A stretch of DNA of 44,397 bases. It comes from an uncultured Chitinophagaceae bacterium. GTDB lineage: Bacteria > Bacteroidota > Bacteroidia > Chitinophagales > Chitinophagaceae. A program made the translations under genes and the position numbers. The notes under the pieces were generated by a model. The model was not told where the DNA came from and did not search any database. It saw only the letters and a list, made by a program, of their open reading frames with translations. Positions 25,247 through 34,347 of the stretch are shown here, piece after piece. Position 1 is the first letter of the stretch. Each line of letters opens with the position of its first letter. The stretch spans positions 1-44,397 of the forward strand of contig CAIKTE010000027.1 in assembly GCA_903830285.1 (NCBI GenBank), read 5' to 3'.

Positions 25247-25879
25247 ATGAGCGTAATTAATGATCTCCAATGGCGATATGCCACAAAGAAAATGAACGGA
25301 AAAGCTGTTCCACAGGAAAAAGTAGATTATATTTTAGAAGCTGCCTGGCTGGCTCCTTCTTCATCAGGATTACAACCTTTTGAAATTTTAGTGATCAGCA
25401 ATAAGGAATTGTTGGAAAAAATAAAGCCGATAGCCTTTGGGCAAAGTCAGATAACAGATGCATCGCATTTGCTGGTATTTGCTGCCTGGGATAATTATAC
25501 CGAAGAGCGTATCAATAAAGTATTTGAAAGAAATAATAAGGAGCGTAGCTTGCCCGACACAGCAACAAACGATTACAGAAATATGCTGCTGAAAAATTAT
25601 CTGGCAAAAACTGCTGAAGAAAATTTTACCCATGCTGCTAAACAGTCTTACATTTCTTTTGGTGCTGCTATTATTGCTGCAGCTGAGCAAAAAGTAGATG
25701 CTACACCAATGGAAGGATTTAACGCCGCGGCTTTAGATGAATTACTCAATTTAAAAGAAAAAGGTTTGCGCAGTGTAACATTGTTGCCTATAGGTTATAG
25801 AGATACAGCAAATGATTGGCTGGTGAACATGAAAAAAGTACGTACGCCAATAGAAGATTTCATTATTACATTGAATTGA
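25247..25879 (+). CDS. Nitroreductase family NAD(P)H-dependent oxidoreductase
   Basis: A 210-residue FMN-dependent enzyme of the NfsB type. The N-terminus has LQWRYATKKMNG, where the R-x-A-x-K motif contacts the FMN phosphate, and then AAWLAPSSSGLQPFEILVISN, the second FMN segment. A later GAAIIAAAEQKVDATPMEGF block and the LLPIGYRDTANDWL segment are usual for the family. It reduces nitroaromatics, quinones or similar electrophiles with NAD(P)H in the cytoplasm. The divergent HxlR regulator and the shared operator suggest induction by such compounds. It has its own terminator. Confidence 0.92.
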   Translation: MSVINDLQWRYATKKMNGKAVPQEKVDYILEAAWLAPSSSGLQPFEILVISNKELLEKIKPIAFGQSQITDASHLLVFAAWDNYTEERINKVFERNNKERSLPDTATNDYRNMLLKNYLAKTAEENFTHAAKQSYISFGAAIIAAAEQKVDATPMEGFNAAALDELLNLKEKGLRSVTLLPIGYRDTANDWLVNMKKVRTPIEDFIITLN

Positions 25880-25891
25880 TCTTGTTAGTAT

Positions 25892-25930
25892 AAAAGGACA
25901 AGTACTGCGGAAGTAATTACTTGTCCTTTT
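25892..25930 (+). terminator. Terminator after the nitroreductase gene
   Basis: A 13-bp stem, AAAAGGACAAGTA (25892-25904) with TACTTGTCCTTTT (25918-25930), and a 13-nt loop. It begins 12 nt after the stop and is followed by GTATTTT. Confidence 0.85.
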
Positions 25931-25969
25931 GTATTTTACTATGTAATAAATTTTTCCGAACTTAAGCCC

Positions 25970-26302
25970 ATGAATATTGAAGCTTTAAGGGAATATTGTT
26001 TAGCAAAAGAGGATGCGGAAGAAACAATGCCTTTCGGTCCGGATACTTTGGTATTTAAAATAAATAATAAGGTATTTCTGTTGGCCTCACTCGATGTTCA
26101 TCCCTTACAATTCAATGTAAAATGTGATCCGGATCTTGCGATCGAATTACGCGAAGAATATCCAACAGCCGTTTTACCCGGTTATCACATGAATAAAAAG
26201 CACTGGAACACCATCATAGTTGATGGAACCATCTCCAACAAACAGATCTGCCGATTCATTGATGACAGCTATCAATTGGTGAGTAAAGGCAAGAAGAAAT
26301 AG
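25970..26302 (+). CDS. MmcQ/YjbR family protein
   Basis: A 110-residue single-domain protein with the family pattern: EETMPFGPDTLVFKINNKVF near residue 20, a central LQFNVKCDPDLAIELRE, and PGYHMNKKHWNTI near residue 75. The fold is double-wing and resembles DNA-binding CyaY-like modules; no biochemical function is firmly established. The length is normal. It ends with a Lys-rich tail. It lies between the nitroreductase terminator and the pheT promoter and appears monocistronic. Confidence 0.9.
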   Translation: MNIEALREYCLAKEDAEETMPFGPDTLVFKINNKVFLLASLDVHPLQFNVKCDPDLAIELREEYPTAVLPGYHMNKKHWNTIIVDGTISNKQICRFIDDSYQLVSKGKKK

Positions 26303-26341
26303 ATTCCCCACCCATAATATTCACCTCTCGTCCGCATCTGT

Positions 26342-26349
26342 TATATTTG
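26342..26349 (+). promoter_or_regulatory. -7 box (TATATTTG) for pheT
   Basis: Exact TAnnTTTG, 23 nt before the ATG at 26373. A TTC at 26320-26322, 19 nt upstream, is a partial -33 match. Confidence 0.55.
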
Positions 26350-26372
26350 CAGCACAACAAGAGCGAGTAACA

Positions 26373-28796
26373 ATGACGATCAGTTATAATTGGTTAAGTG
26401 AATATCTGCCGGAATCGATTGACCCGGAAAGGTTATCTAAGATCCTTACTTCAATAGGGCTGGAAGTGGAAAGCCTGGAAAAATACGAAAGCATCAAGGG
26501 CGGTTTTGAGGGTTTGGTGATAGGAGAAGTGCTGGAATGCGAGCAACACCCCAATGCAGATAAATTAAAAGTGACGAAAGTAAATGTGGGTGAGAAAGAA
26601 GCTTTACAAATCGTTTGCGGTGCACCCAATGTGGCCAAAGGACAAAAAGTAGTAGTAGCAACTGTTGGCACCACCATTTATCCGCTGGGCGGCGAACCGA
26701 TCACCATGAAAGTGGCCAAGATCCGCAGCATAGAAAGTTTTGGAATGATCTGTGCAGAAGATGAAATTGGTTTGGGTTCCGGTCATGCTGGTATCATCAT
26801 TTTACCCGAAACTGTGGTGGTGGGCACCCCTGCATTGAATTATTTCAAACCTTATAGCGATTGGATCTATGAAATTGGTTTAACCCCCAACCGAATGGAT
26901 GCGATGAGTCATCTCGGTGTTGCCAAAGATGTATGCGCCTATTTAACGCATCACAATAAAAAAGAAACGAGAGTAAAATCGCCTTTTTCTAATTCTTTCA
27001 AATCAGACAGTAATTCTCTTCAGTTCAAAGTAACGATCGAGAATGAAGAAGCTTGTCCGCGTTACTCGGGTGTAAGCATCAGCGGCGTAACCATTGCCGC
27101 ATCACCCCAATGGCTGAAGGATAAACTGACTGCGATCGGATTGCGTTCTATCAATAATATCGTAGATATCACGAATTATATTTTACATGAGACCGGTCAG
27201 CCCTTACATGCTTTTGATGGGGATGAAATTGCAGGTCAGCATGTGATCATCAAAAACCTTCCCGAAGGAACAACATTCATTACACTGGATGAGAAAGAGC
27301 GGAAATTAAGCGCAACGGATCTCATGATCTGTAATGGAAAAAGTGAGCCCATGTGTATTGGCGGAGTATTCGGCGGATCGCATAGTGGCGTAAAAGAAAC
27401 AACAAAGAATATCTTTTTGGAGAGTGCTTGTTTTGATGCGGTATCGATCCGTAAAACATCGGTGCATCACGGATTGAGAACTGATGCAGCGGCAAGATTT
27501 GAAAAAGGAGTGGATATTTCAAATACCGTAAACGTTTTAAAACGTGCGGCCTTAATGATCAAAGAAATTGCAGGCGGAGAGATAAGCAGTGATGTGATCG
27601 ATGTATATCCAAAACCAAAGGAGAAAACACAAGTAGGTATCAAGTATCATTATTTAAAAAAACTGAGTGGAAAGAATTATCATCAGGATGCGGTGAACAG
27701 AATATTGATCGCACTAGGTTTTGAAATTGCGAAAGAGGGCATGGATGAATTGTGGGTATCAGTTCCTTACAGCAAACCCGATATCACATTACCGGCAGAT
27801 ATCGTGGAAGAGATCTTGCGTATTGACGGGTTGGATAATATTGATATCCCTTCTTCCATCACCATTTCACCATCAGTTGAAGTGGCGGGATCAAAAGAAA
27901 CTTTAAAAGAAAAGATCAGCAACTATTTGGTTGGCTTAGGCTTCAATGAAATATTCACCAACAGTATCACCAACAGTAAATATTTCAGCGAAGAAGTGAT
28001 GCAAACTGCTGTGAAGATGATCAATAATTTGAGTGCCGAATTAGACGTATTACGTCCTTCGATGCTCGAAACAGGATTGGAGATCATTGCATATAATAAT
28101 AATCGGAGAAATGCTAATCTGCAGTTCTTCGAATTTGGTAAGACCTATAGCAGCAAAGCTGTGGGAGAGTATAAAGAAGAAGAACATCTGTCCTTATACA
28201 TCACGGGAATGGATCATGAAGAAACCTGGAGAGAAAAAAGTAAGCATCAGGACTTTTATAAGGCAAAGGGAATTGTGAGCAGCATATTAAGTTTAAGCGG
28301 CCTGAATGATATCAGTTTTACCAAGGAAGAATCAAAAGAATTAAGTGTTGCTTTCTTTTATGGAAAAAAGCAATTGGGAAAATTAATTGAAGTAAGTAAA
28401 AAACAACTGACTGAGTTTGATATTAAGCAGGCAGTTTATTTCATCGACATTAATTATGTTGATCTGCATAAATTACTGGAAAAACAAAAGATCGTGTATA
28501 AGGAAGTGTCTAAGTTTCCTGCAGTGCAGAGAGATCTGGCATTGATCGTGAACAGATCTACTACTTATGAAGCTTTAGAGGCTACGGTAAAGAAAACAAA
28601 ATTATCGAAACTGCAAGCTGTTCGTTTATTCGATGTTTTTGAAAGCGATAAATTAGGGGCAGATAAAAAATCAATGGCAGTAAACTTTACTTTTCTGGAT
28701 GAGGAAAAAACATTGACCGATAAGGAAACAGACAGTATGGTGAATAAACTGATCGAGGTTTTTCAAAAAGAACTGGGAGCTGAAATAAGAAAGTAA
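26373..28796 (+). CDS. pheT: Phenylalanine--tRNA ligase beta subunit
   Basis: An 807-residue subunit of the heterotetrameric enzyme that charges tRNA-Phe. Domains in order: N-terminal MTISYNWLSEYLP start; a tRNA-binding OB domain at about 40-155 (VLECEQHPNADKLKVTKVNV); the B3/B4 editing region (GLRSINNIVDITNYILHETGQP and GLRTDAAARFEKG); B5 (VDVYPKP region and after); the catalytic-like core (RPSMLETGLEIIAYNNNRRN); and the C-terminal anticodon-binding FDX-ACB domain at about 712-807 (FPAVQRDLALIV). Length is normal. pheS is not adjacent in this window. The three following genes may form an operon with it. Confidence 0.97.
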   Translation: MTISYNWLSEYLPESIDPERLSKILTSIGLEVESLEKYESIKGGFEGLVIGEVLECEQHPNADKLKVTKVNVGEKEALQIVCGAPNVAKGQKVVVATVGTTIYPLGGEPITMKVAKIRSIESFGMICAEDEIGLGSGHAGIIILPETVVVGTPALNYFKPYSDWIYEIGLTPNRMDAMSHLGVAKDVCAYLTHHNKKETRVKSPFSNSFKSDSNSLQFKVTIENEEACPRYSGVSISGVTIAASPQWLKDKLTAIGLRSINNIVDITNYILHETGQPLHAFDGDEIAGQHVIIKNLPEGTTFITLDEKERKLSATDLMICNGKSEPMCIGGVFGGSHSGVKETTKNIFLESACFDAVSIRKTSVHHGLRTDAAARFEKGVDISNTVNVLKRAALMIKEIAGGEISSDVIDVYPKPKEKTQVGIKYHYLKKLSGKNYHQDAVNRILIALGFEIAKEGMDELWVSVPYSKPDITLPADIVEEILRIDGLDNIDIPSSITISPSVEVAGSKETLKEKISNYLVGLGFNEIFTNSITNSKYFSEEVMQTAVKMINNLSAELDVLRPSMLETGLEIIAYNNNRRNANLQFFEFGKTYSSKAVGEYKEEEHLSLYITGMDHEETWREKSKHQDFYKAKGIVSSILSLSGLNDISFTKEESKELSVAFFYGKKQLGKLIEVSKKQLTEFDIKQAVYFIDINYVDLHKLLEKQKIVYKEVSKFPAVQRDLALIVNRSTTYEALEATVKKTKLSKLQAVRLFDVFESDKLGADKKSMAVNFTFLDEEKTLTDKETDSMVNKLIEVFQKELGAEIRK

Positions 28797-28845
28797 TTGA
28801 TTAGTTCAATAGGTTTATACATACAATTCATTCTGATTGGAGCAT

Positions 28846-29139
28846 ATGGATCATCCGGTAGATATTCAGCTAAAGAGCATTCATGAAAAGCTTCAGCAAT
28901 TGCTGAAACAATACCGGCTTGTGCAAAAAGAGAACGTTCAGTTAAAGAAAGAGCTGGAAAAGCAAAGAACGGTGAGCAACACCAAATCAGAACAAATTCA
29001 GTTGCTTCAGCAAAAACTGGACGCCATGCAGGTGGGCATCAGCAGTTGGGGGGAAGCCGATAAAAAACTGATGGAAAAACGAATTGATACTTATCTGAAG
29101 GAGATCGAAAAATGTTTATCCTTACTGAATGCAGAATAA
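28846..29139 (+). CDS. Small coiled-coil protein upstream of zapA (possible ZapB-like partner)
   Basis: A 97-residue protein that is nearly all coiled coil from residue 8 to 70 (LQQLLKQYRLVQKENVQLKK; QIQLLQQKLDAMQ), with a short C-terminal helical segment. A TTG at 28837 is also in frame, but the ATG at 28846 is preferred. It lies 49 nt after pheT and directly before zapA. In gammaproteobacteria ZapB is a small coiled coil that binds ZapA, so a divisome role is plausible by analogy and position. Sequence identity to ZapB cannot be claimed. Confidence 0.7.
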   Translation: MDHPVDIQLKSIHEKLQQLLKQYRLVQKENVQLKKELEKQRTVSNTKSEQIQLLQQKLDAMQVGISSWGEADKKLMEKRIDTYLKEIEKCLSLLNAE

Positions 29140-29140
29140 T

Positions 29141-29437
29141 ATGGAAGAACTGATTCCCATTAATGTTGTGATCGCAGACAGGTCTTATCGGCTGAAAGTA
29201 GAGCCGAAAGATGAGGAGATGGTTCGCAAGACCGTTAAACTGATCAATGAGAAAATATTAGAGTTTAAAAATAAGTTTGCCGGTAAGGATACGCAGGACT
29301 ATGTTTCAATGGTCTTGCTGTGGTTTGCCACAGAGCAGACCAAGTCCACATCCGAGATCATACAGCAACAGGAAACCACCACAAAGCTGGCTTCGCTGGA
29401 ATCACTGTTGGATAAAATGCTGTCTGATCATTCCTGA
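29141..29437 (+). CDS. zapA: Cell division protein ZapA
   Basis: A 98-residue protein from ATG 29141 (MEELIPINVVIADRSYRLKV), 1 nt after the preceding stop. An in-frame ATG at 29129, overlapping the preceding gene by 11 nt, would add four residues. The N-terminal beta-strand domain with ADRSYRLKV and EEMVRKTVKLINEKI, followed by a C-terminal coiled coil, is the ZapA pattern. ZapA binds FtsZ in the cytoplasm and bundles its filaments at the division ring. The neighbours (coiled-coil gene before, rny after) are a common Bacteroidota arrangement. Confidence 0.88.
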   Translation: MEELIPINVVIADRSYRLKVEPKDEEMVRKTVKLINEKILEFKNKFAGKDTQDYVSMVLLWFATEQTKSTSEIIQQQETTTKLASLESLLDKMLSDHS

Positions 29438-29591
29438 TCCACTTTAACAGTTATTCTCATAATAAATTCCTGCGCTCTCCCTTTCACTTTGTATATTTAT
29501 TTATCTTCGCACATTACGTCTCATTTAAAGAAAAAAATGGGGAGCGATAGAAATATCATGATTCTGAACTATTTTAAAACATTCCAACAAC

Positions 29592-31157
29592 ATGGACCAA
29601 CAGGTTTTATCTATTATAATTGGTGTAGTAGCACTAATTGCAGGTGTTGCAGCGGGTAGGTTTATTTTCGCTAAAAACACAAAAAAACAGATTGAAGATG
29701 CAGATTTGCAGGCACTGAATATCCTCAAAGAAGCTGAACTCAGAGCAGAAACGATCAAAAAAGAAAAGCAGCTCGAAGCAAAAGAAAAATTCGTGCAGTT
29801 GAAGGCCGAGCACGATAAAGAAGTGCTTGAACGTAACCGCAAGATCAGCGATGCTGAAAGCCGTGCCAAACAGAAAGAGATTTCTGTCAACCAAAAAGAA
29901 ACAGGTCTTGATAAACAACTCAAAGAAAATGAGTCTATTAAAGAAGCCCTGAATCGTCAGATCGAGATCGTGAATCTGAAACGTACAGAACTTGAAAAAC
30001 ATCAGGAAGAGCATATCAGAAGACTGGAAAAGATCTCTAATCTAAGTGCCGAGGAAGCCAAGTCTCAATTGATCGAAAGTTTGAAGCATGAAGCGCAAAC
30101 ACAGGCACTTTCCATTCAGCAAGAGATCATTGAAGACGCAAAATTGAAGGCTAATAAAGAAGCCCGTAAAATTGTGATCCAGTCTATTCAACGTACTGCT
30201 GCCGAACAAACCATTGAAAATACAGTTACCGTTTTTAATCTGGAAACAGATGAGATCAAAGGACAGATCATTGGCCGTGAAGGTAGAAATATCCGTGCCA
30301 TTGAAGCTGCCACAGGTGTGGATCTGATCGTAGATGATACACCGGAAGCGATCATACTTTCTTCATTTGATCCGCTTCGCAGAGAAATTGCTCGTTTGAG
30401 CTTACAAAGATTGGTGGCTGATGGACGTATCCACCCGGCACGTATCGAGGAAGTGGTAGAAAAGACCCGCAAGCAATTGGAAGAACAGATCATGGAAATA
30501 GGCGAAAGGACAGTGATGGAACTGGGTATTCATGGTTTACATAAAGAATTGGTGAGAATAGTAGGTAAAATGCGTTTCCGTTCTTCTTATGGGCAAAACC
30601 TATTGATGCATAGCCGCGAAACAGCCAATCTCTGCGGTATCATGGCAAGTGAATTGGGTATGAACCCTAAATTGGCCAAAAGAGCAGGTTTATTACACGA
30701 TATAGGCAAGGTTCCTGATGAAGAAACAGAATTGAGCCATGCTTTACTGGGAGCTAAACTGGCAGAAAAATACGGCGAGAATCCTGCAGTAGTGAATGCC
30801 ATTGGTGCTCACCATGACGAAATGGAGATGCAATATGTGATTTCTCCGATCATTCAGGCCTGCGATGCCATCAGTGGCGCCAGACCGGGTGCAAGAAGGG
30901 AGATCATGCAGCAATACCTGCAAAGGATCAAGGATCTGGAAAACCTGGCACTGAATTATCAGGGGGTGGAAAAAGCTTATGCAATTCAAGCTGGACGTGA
31001 GTTACGTGTAATTGTGGAAGCCGATAAGGTAACCGATATTGACAGTGATAAGCTGAGCTTTGAGATAGCCCAGAAAATACAGACCGAAATGACCTATCCG
31101 GGGCAGATCAAAGTGACCGTGATCAGGGAAAAGAGGGCTGTAAACGTGGCCAGATAA
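29592..31157 (+). CDS. rny: Ribonuclease Y
   Basis: A 521-residue endoribonuclease. Residues 5-25 form the membrane anchor ([18 protein letters not shown]). A long charged coiled coil runs to about 200. The KH RNA-binding domain follows ([20 protein letters not shown]), then the metal-dependent HD domain ([17 protein letters not shown], later IGAHHDEME). RNase Y starts mRNA decay at the inner face of the membrane. Length is normal. The 154-nt gap before it has a TATCTTCG at 29502 that deviates by one base from the -7 consensus and might give it its own promoter. Confidence 0.96.
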   Translation: MDQQVLSIIIGVVALIAGVAAGRFIFAKNTKKQIEDADLQALNILKEAELRAETIKKEKQLEAKEKFVQLKAEHDKEVLERNRKISDAESRAKQKEISVNQKETGLDKQLKENESIKEALNRQIEIVNLKRTELEKHQEEHIRRLEKISNLSAEEAKSQLIESLKHEAQTQALSIQQEIIEDAKLKANKEARKIVIQSIQRTAAEQTIENTVTVFNLETDEIKGQIIGREGRNIRAIEAATGVDLIVDDTPEAIILSSFDPLRREIARLSLQRLVADGRIHPARIEEVVEKTRKQLEEQIMEIGERTVMELGIHGLHKELVRIVGKMRFRSSYGQNLLMHSRETANLCGIMASELGMNPKLAKRAGLLHDIGKVPDEETELSHALLGAKLAEKYGENPAVVNAIGAHHDEMEMQYVISPIIQACDAISGARPGARREIMQQYLQRIKDLENLALNYQGVEKAYAIQAGRELRVIVEADKVTDIDSDKLSFEIAQKIQTEMTYPGQIKVTVIREKRAVNVAR

Positions 31158-31165
31158 ATAAACCT

Positions 31166-31193
31166 GAATTTGAAATTTGAAATTTGAATTTTT
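31166..31193. repeat. 28-bp heptamer array, AAATTTG class, in the rplS promoter region
   Basis: Four 7-bp units (first GAATTTG, then AAATTTG twice, last AATTTTT) between the rny stop and rplS. Three TTTG copies at 7-bp steps (31169, 31176, 31183) fall where the -33 promoter element should be. Confidence 0.7.
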
Positions 31194-31197
31194 CTAT

Positions 31198-31205
31198 TAC
31201 CTTTG
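31198..31205 (+). promoter_or_regulatory. -7 box (TACCTTTG) for rplS
   Basis: Exact TAnnTTTG, 21 nt before the ATG at 31227. TTTG at 31176-31179 is 18 nt upstream, close to the usual 19-21 nt spacing, and comes from the heptamer array. Confidence 0.6.
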
Positions 31206-31226
31206 CCGTCCGCAAAAATCAAAGTT

Positions 31227-31577
31227 ATGAGCGCAGCAGTTAAGTTTGTACACGACCAGTTAACCGGTAAAAAAGATTACCCTAAGTTTAAAGCAGGTGA
31301 TAATGTCACTGTAAACTATAAAATTGTAGAAGGTGGTAAAGAACGTATCCAGAGTTTCCGCGGCGACGTGGTAAAGATTCAGGGTACAGGCGCTACTGCA
31401 TCATTCACAGTTCGTAAAATATCTGACGGAGTGGGAGTTGAACGTTTGTTCCCTTTCTTTTCTCCTAATGTGGATGGCGTTTTATTGAACAAAGTAGGTA
31501 AAGTTCGTAGAGCTAAATTGTACTATCTCCGTGAAAGAAGCGGTAAGAGTGCCAGAATCAAGGAAAAGAGATTTTAA
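31227..31577 (+). CDS. rplS: 50S ribosomal protein L19
   Basis: A 116-residue ribosomal protein. The start at 31227 ([12 protein letters not shown]) is chosen because the frame upstream (to 31203) runs into the promoter box. Family blocks: [55 protein letters not shown] and the basic C-terminal [21 protein letters not shown]19 sits at the 30S-50S interface. It appears to be transcribed alone from its own promoter, without trmD or rpsP next to it. Confidence 0.97.
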   Translation: MSAAVKFVHDQLTGKKDYPKFKAGDNVTVNYKIVEGGKERIQSFRGDVVKIQGTGATASFTVRKISDGVGVERLFPFFSPNVDGVLLNKVGKVRRAKLYYLRERSGKSARIKEKRF

Positions 31578-31673
31578 TCTGTTTCTGCGTTCTGTTAGCT
31601 TAGGCTTTGTTTAACGGTATTCTTTTTAGTAATTCCTATTTTTCGTATACCTTGCTTTACTAAATTATATTTT

Positions 31674-31871
31674 ATGGGAGACTTATTTGCACCGCAGCAC
31701 CTCATTCTTATTTTGTTGATAGTGTTATTGATGTTTGGTGGAAAGAAAATACCCGAATTAATGCGTGGATTGGGAAAAGGGATCAGAGAGTTTAAAGACG
31801 CTAAAGACAATGTAAAAAAGGAGATCGAAGGACATGTTAATGATGAGCCTTCTTCTACTAAGAATGATTAA
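31674..31871 (+). CDS. tatA: Sec-independent protein translocase subunit TatA/E
   Basis: A 65-residue protein: a short N-terminus with [22 protein letters not shown] as the single membrane span, the FGGKKIPEL hinge, an amphipathic helix ([15 protein letters not shown]) and a charged tail. This is the pore-forming component that assembles with TatC to export folded proteins. Followed by a terminator and then tatC, so the two genes are adjacent but probably separate transcripts or partly attenuated. Confidence 0.95.
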   Translation: MGDLFAPQHLILILLIVLLMFGGKKIPELMRGLGKGIREFKDAKDNVKKEIEGHVNDEPSSTKND

Positions 31872-31900
31872 AATAATTAGAATGTTTATTTAAGTAATTT

Positions 31901-31930
31901 AAACCTCGCAATTTATTTTTGCGAGGTTTT
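31901..31930 (+). terminator. Terminator between tatA and tatC
   Basis: An 11-bp stem, AAACCTCGCAA (31901-31911) with TTGCGAGGTTT (31919-31929), loop TTTATTT, then a T-rich run. It ends 40 nt before the tatC start. Confidence 0.85.
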
Positions 31931-31968
31931 GTTTTGTTTAATATAATTTCAAACATCGCAGTTATTGC

Positions 31969-32817
31969 ATGAGCGTTTTCTCGAATATATGGAACCCTGA
32001 GCCCAAAGCGGAAATGTCTTTTTTCGATCATATAGATGAACTGCGTAAACATTTGTTCCGGTCTGTAGTTGCCATTGTTATCGGCGCGATCATAGTGGGC
32101 ATTTACAATAAATTCATTATCCGGAATATTCTGATGGGGCCGATCCATTCTGATTTTATCACCTATAAATATTTATGTAGATTAGGTCAGTGGCTGGGAA
32201 TGGGTAATGATCTTTGCCTGACCACCATTCATGTTAGAATGCAGAGCAATGCTGTGGCCGGGCAGTTCAATGTTTTTCTCAATGTTGTTTTGATAGGTGG
32301 ATTTATCCTTGCTTTCCCTTATGTTTTCTGGCAGTTCTGGAAATTTGTGAAACCTGCACTTAAATCAAATGAATTAAAAGGGACCAGAGGTGTGATCTTC
32401 TGGGTATCACTGCTTTTCTTTATTGGTGTTTTCTTTGGTTACTTTGTTGTGGCACCTTATACTATTAATTTCTTTGCAAATTTTTCGATAGACGAGAGTA
32501 TTGAAAACTTCTGGACCATTGCCAGTTATTTTAATACAATGGTGCCATTGATGTTGGGTTCGGGTATTGCCTTCCAACTTCCCCTGGTACTTTATTTCCT
32601 GGCAAAGATCGGCGTAGTGAGTTCGGCTTTTTTACGCAAATACAGAAGGCATTCTATTCTGGTTATTGTAATAGTTGTTTCTATCATTACACCGCCGGAT
32701 ATGTTAAGTACGGTCATTTGCAGTATTCCTTTGATATTTTTATACGAGATCAGTATTTTTCTTTGCATGCGTGTAGAAAAGAAACGGAAAATAGAAGAAC
32801 CGGAAGAATGGAGTTAA
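31969..32817 (+). CDS. tatC: Sec-independent protein translocase subunit TatC
   Basis: A 282-residue membrane protein with six spans. The N-terminus has the signature MSFFDHIDELRKHLFRSV, with the conserved Glu that helps bind twin-arginine signals. Other marks are FPYVFWQFWKFVKPAL, the conserved periplasmic Pro region and ITPPDMLS near the last spans. The cytoplasmic tail is charged. A periplasmic loop insertion at about residues 55-90 (YLCRLGQWLGMG) is typical for Bacteroidota. The next gene, gatA, begins 22 nt downstream and may share the transcript. Confidence 0.96.
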   Translation: MSVFSNIWNPEPKAEMSFFDHIDELRKHLFRSVVAIVIGAIIVGIYNKFIIRNILMGPIHSDFITYKYLCRLGQWLGMGNDLCLTTIHVRMQSNAVAGQFNVFLNVVLIGGFILAFPYVFWQFWKFVKPALKSNELKGTRGVIFWVSLLFFIGVFFGYFVVAPYTINFFANFSIDESIENFWTIASYFNTMVPLMLGSGIAFQLPLVLYFLAKIGVVSSAFLRKYRRHSILVIVIVVSIITPPDMLSTVICSIPLIFLYEISIFLCMRVEKKRKIEEPEEWS

Positions 32818-32839
32818 AAACAGTTTTAAAAATCAGCAT

Positions 32840-34279
32840 TTGTTTTCATTTAATTCGATAAAAGAGTATCATGCATTTTTAGCAGCTAATCCTACCGGCT
32901 GCAGTATTGCAGTAGATCATTATCTGTCAAAGATCAAAGAGAGAGCTCAACTCAATGCATTTTTGGAAGTATATGCTGATGAGGCAAAGAAACGAGCTGC
33001 CGAACTGGATGCAGACAGATCTACCGGAAAAAAAATAGGTAATCTTCACGGAGTAGTGATCTCCTTAAAAGATGTGATCTGTTTTAAAGACCATAAAATA
33101 TCTGCATCTTCTCATATCCTTGAAAATTTCACTAGCATTTATAGTGCAACTGCTGTAGAAAAATTATTAGCCGAAGGCGCTATCATCATCGGAAGAAATA
33201 ATTGCGATGAATTTGCGATGGGAAGCAGCAGTGAGAATTCGGCATTTGGTGTGGTAAGAAATGCAGTGGATGAAAGCCGTGTGCCGGGAGGGTCTTCAGG
33301 CGGTTCGGCAGTAAGTGTTCAGGCGGGATTGAGTATGATCAGTTTGGGAAGTGATACAGGAGGTTCTGTTCGTCAGCCTGCAGATTTTTGCGGAGTGATT
33401 GGCGTAAAACCAACTTACGGAAGAATATCAAGATATGGTTTGATCGCTTATGCCTCTTCATTTGATCAGATCGGCATATTTGCAAATACAATAGATGATG
33501 CTGCATTGGTGTTAGAGACCATTTCAGGTCCCGATGATTTTGACAGTACTGCATCAGAACAAAATGTTCCTTCCTATTCCACTTTGATCGATCAAGAGAA
33601 AAAGAAGTATCGTATTGCTTATTTCAAACAGGCATTGGAACATCCCGGATTGGATAAGGAAATGGCATCCACGATCCAAACGCTTATTCAAACATTACAA
33701 AAAGAAGGGCATATTGTTGAGGCAGTAAATTTTGATCTGCTGAATTATATTGTTCCCACTTATTATATTTTAACAACTGCGGAAGCGTCCAGTAATTTAT
33801 CAAGATTTGATGGCGTGAAATACGGGCATAGGGCTTTATTAGAAAAAGGGGATGGACTTACCGAATTGTATAAGAAAAGCAGGAGTGAAGGTTTTGGTAA
33901 GGAAGTGCAAAGAAGAATTTTATTGGGAACATTTGTTTTAAGTGCAGGATATTATGAGGCATATTTTACCAAAGCACAGCAGGTAAGAAAAATATTGAGT
34001 GACCTGACCAAAAATATTTTCGCGGAATATGATGCCATCATATCGCCGACAGTTCCTACTACTGCATTTAAAATAGGTGAGAAATCAGAAGATCCGATCG
34101 AAATGTTTCTGGCAGATATTTATACGGTGTATGCGAATCTTGTAGGTATTCCTGCTATTTCAATTCCCTTATTCAAACATAGTAATGGACTGCCTTTCGG
34201 TTTACAGGTTATGACATCTCATTTTGATGAAGTAACTTTGCTGACTCTTTCAAAACAAATGATGCAATTGAAACAGTGA
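32840..34279 (+). CDS. gatA: Asp-tRNA(Asn)/Glu-tRNA(Gln) amidotransferase subunit A, TTG start
   Basis: A 479-residue amidase-signature protein. Catalytic triad: Lys77 (VVISLKDVI), cis-Ser152 (GGSSGGS) and nucleophile Ser176 (GSDTGGSVR), with the normal spacing of 75 and 24 residues. With GatB and GatC it converts Glu-tRNA(Gln) or Asp-tRNA(Asn) to the amide form, releasing ammonia from glutamine. No ATG can begin this frame near the N-terminus: the only nearby ATG (32808) is out of frame. A TTG at 32840 gives a sequence (FSFNSIKEYHAFL) that fits the expected length. gatB and gatC are not in the window. Confidence 0.95.
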   Translation: MFSFNSIKEYHAFLAANPTGCSIAVDHYLSKIKERAQLNAFLEVYADEAKKRAAELDADRSTGKKIGNLHGVVISLKDVICFKDHKISASSHILENFTSIYSATAVEKLLAEGAIIIGRNNCDEFAMGSSSENSAFGVVRNAVDESRVPGGSSGGSAVSVQAGLSMISLGSDTGGSVRQPADFCGVIGVKPTYGRISRYGLIAYASSFDQIGIFANTIDDAALVLETISGPDDFDSTASEQNVPSYSTLIDQEKKKYRIAYFKQALEHPGLDKEMASTIQTLIQTLQKEGHIVEAVNFDLLNYIVPTYYILTTAEASSNLSRFDGVKYGHRALLEKGDGLTELYKKSRSEGFGKEVQRRILLGTFVLSAGYYEAYFTKAQQVRKILSDLTKNIFAEYDAIISPTVPTTAFKIGEKSEDPIEMFLADIYTVYANLVGIPAISIPLFKHSNGLPFGLQVMTSHFDEVTLLTLSKQMMQLKQ

Positions 34280-34347
34280 TCGTTTTAATACCTCATTTAC
34301 CAAAACCAACTTGCACAAAAATTTAAGTTCATTAAATAAAATGGCTC

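Noticed and set aside
29472-29545. CGCTCTCCC and GGGGAGCG flanking a 57-nt stretch before rny, considered as a small RNA such as 6S
   Set aside because: The pairing is short and interrupted, and no conserved bubble or terminator was seen.
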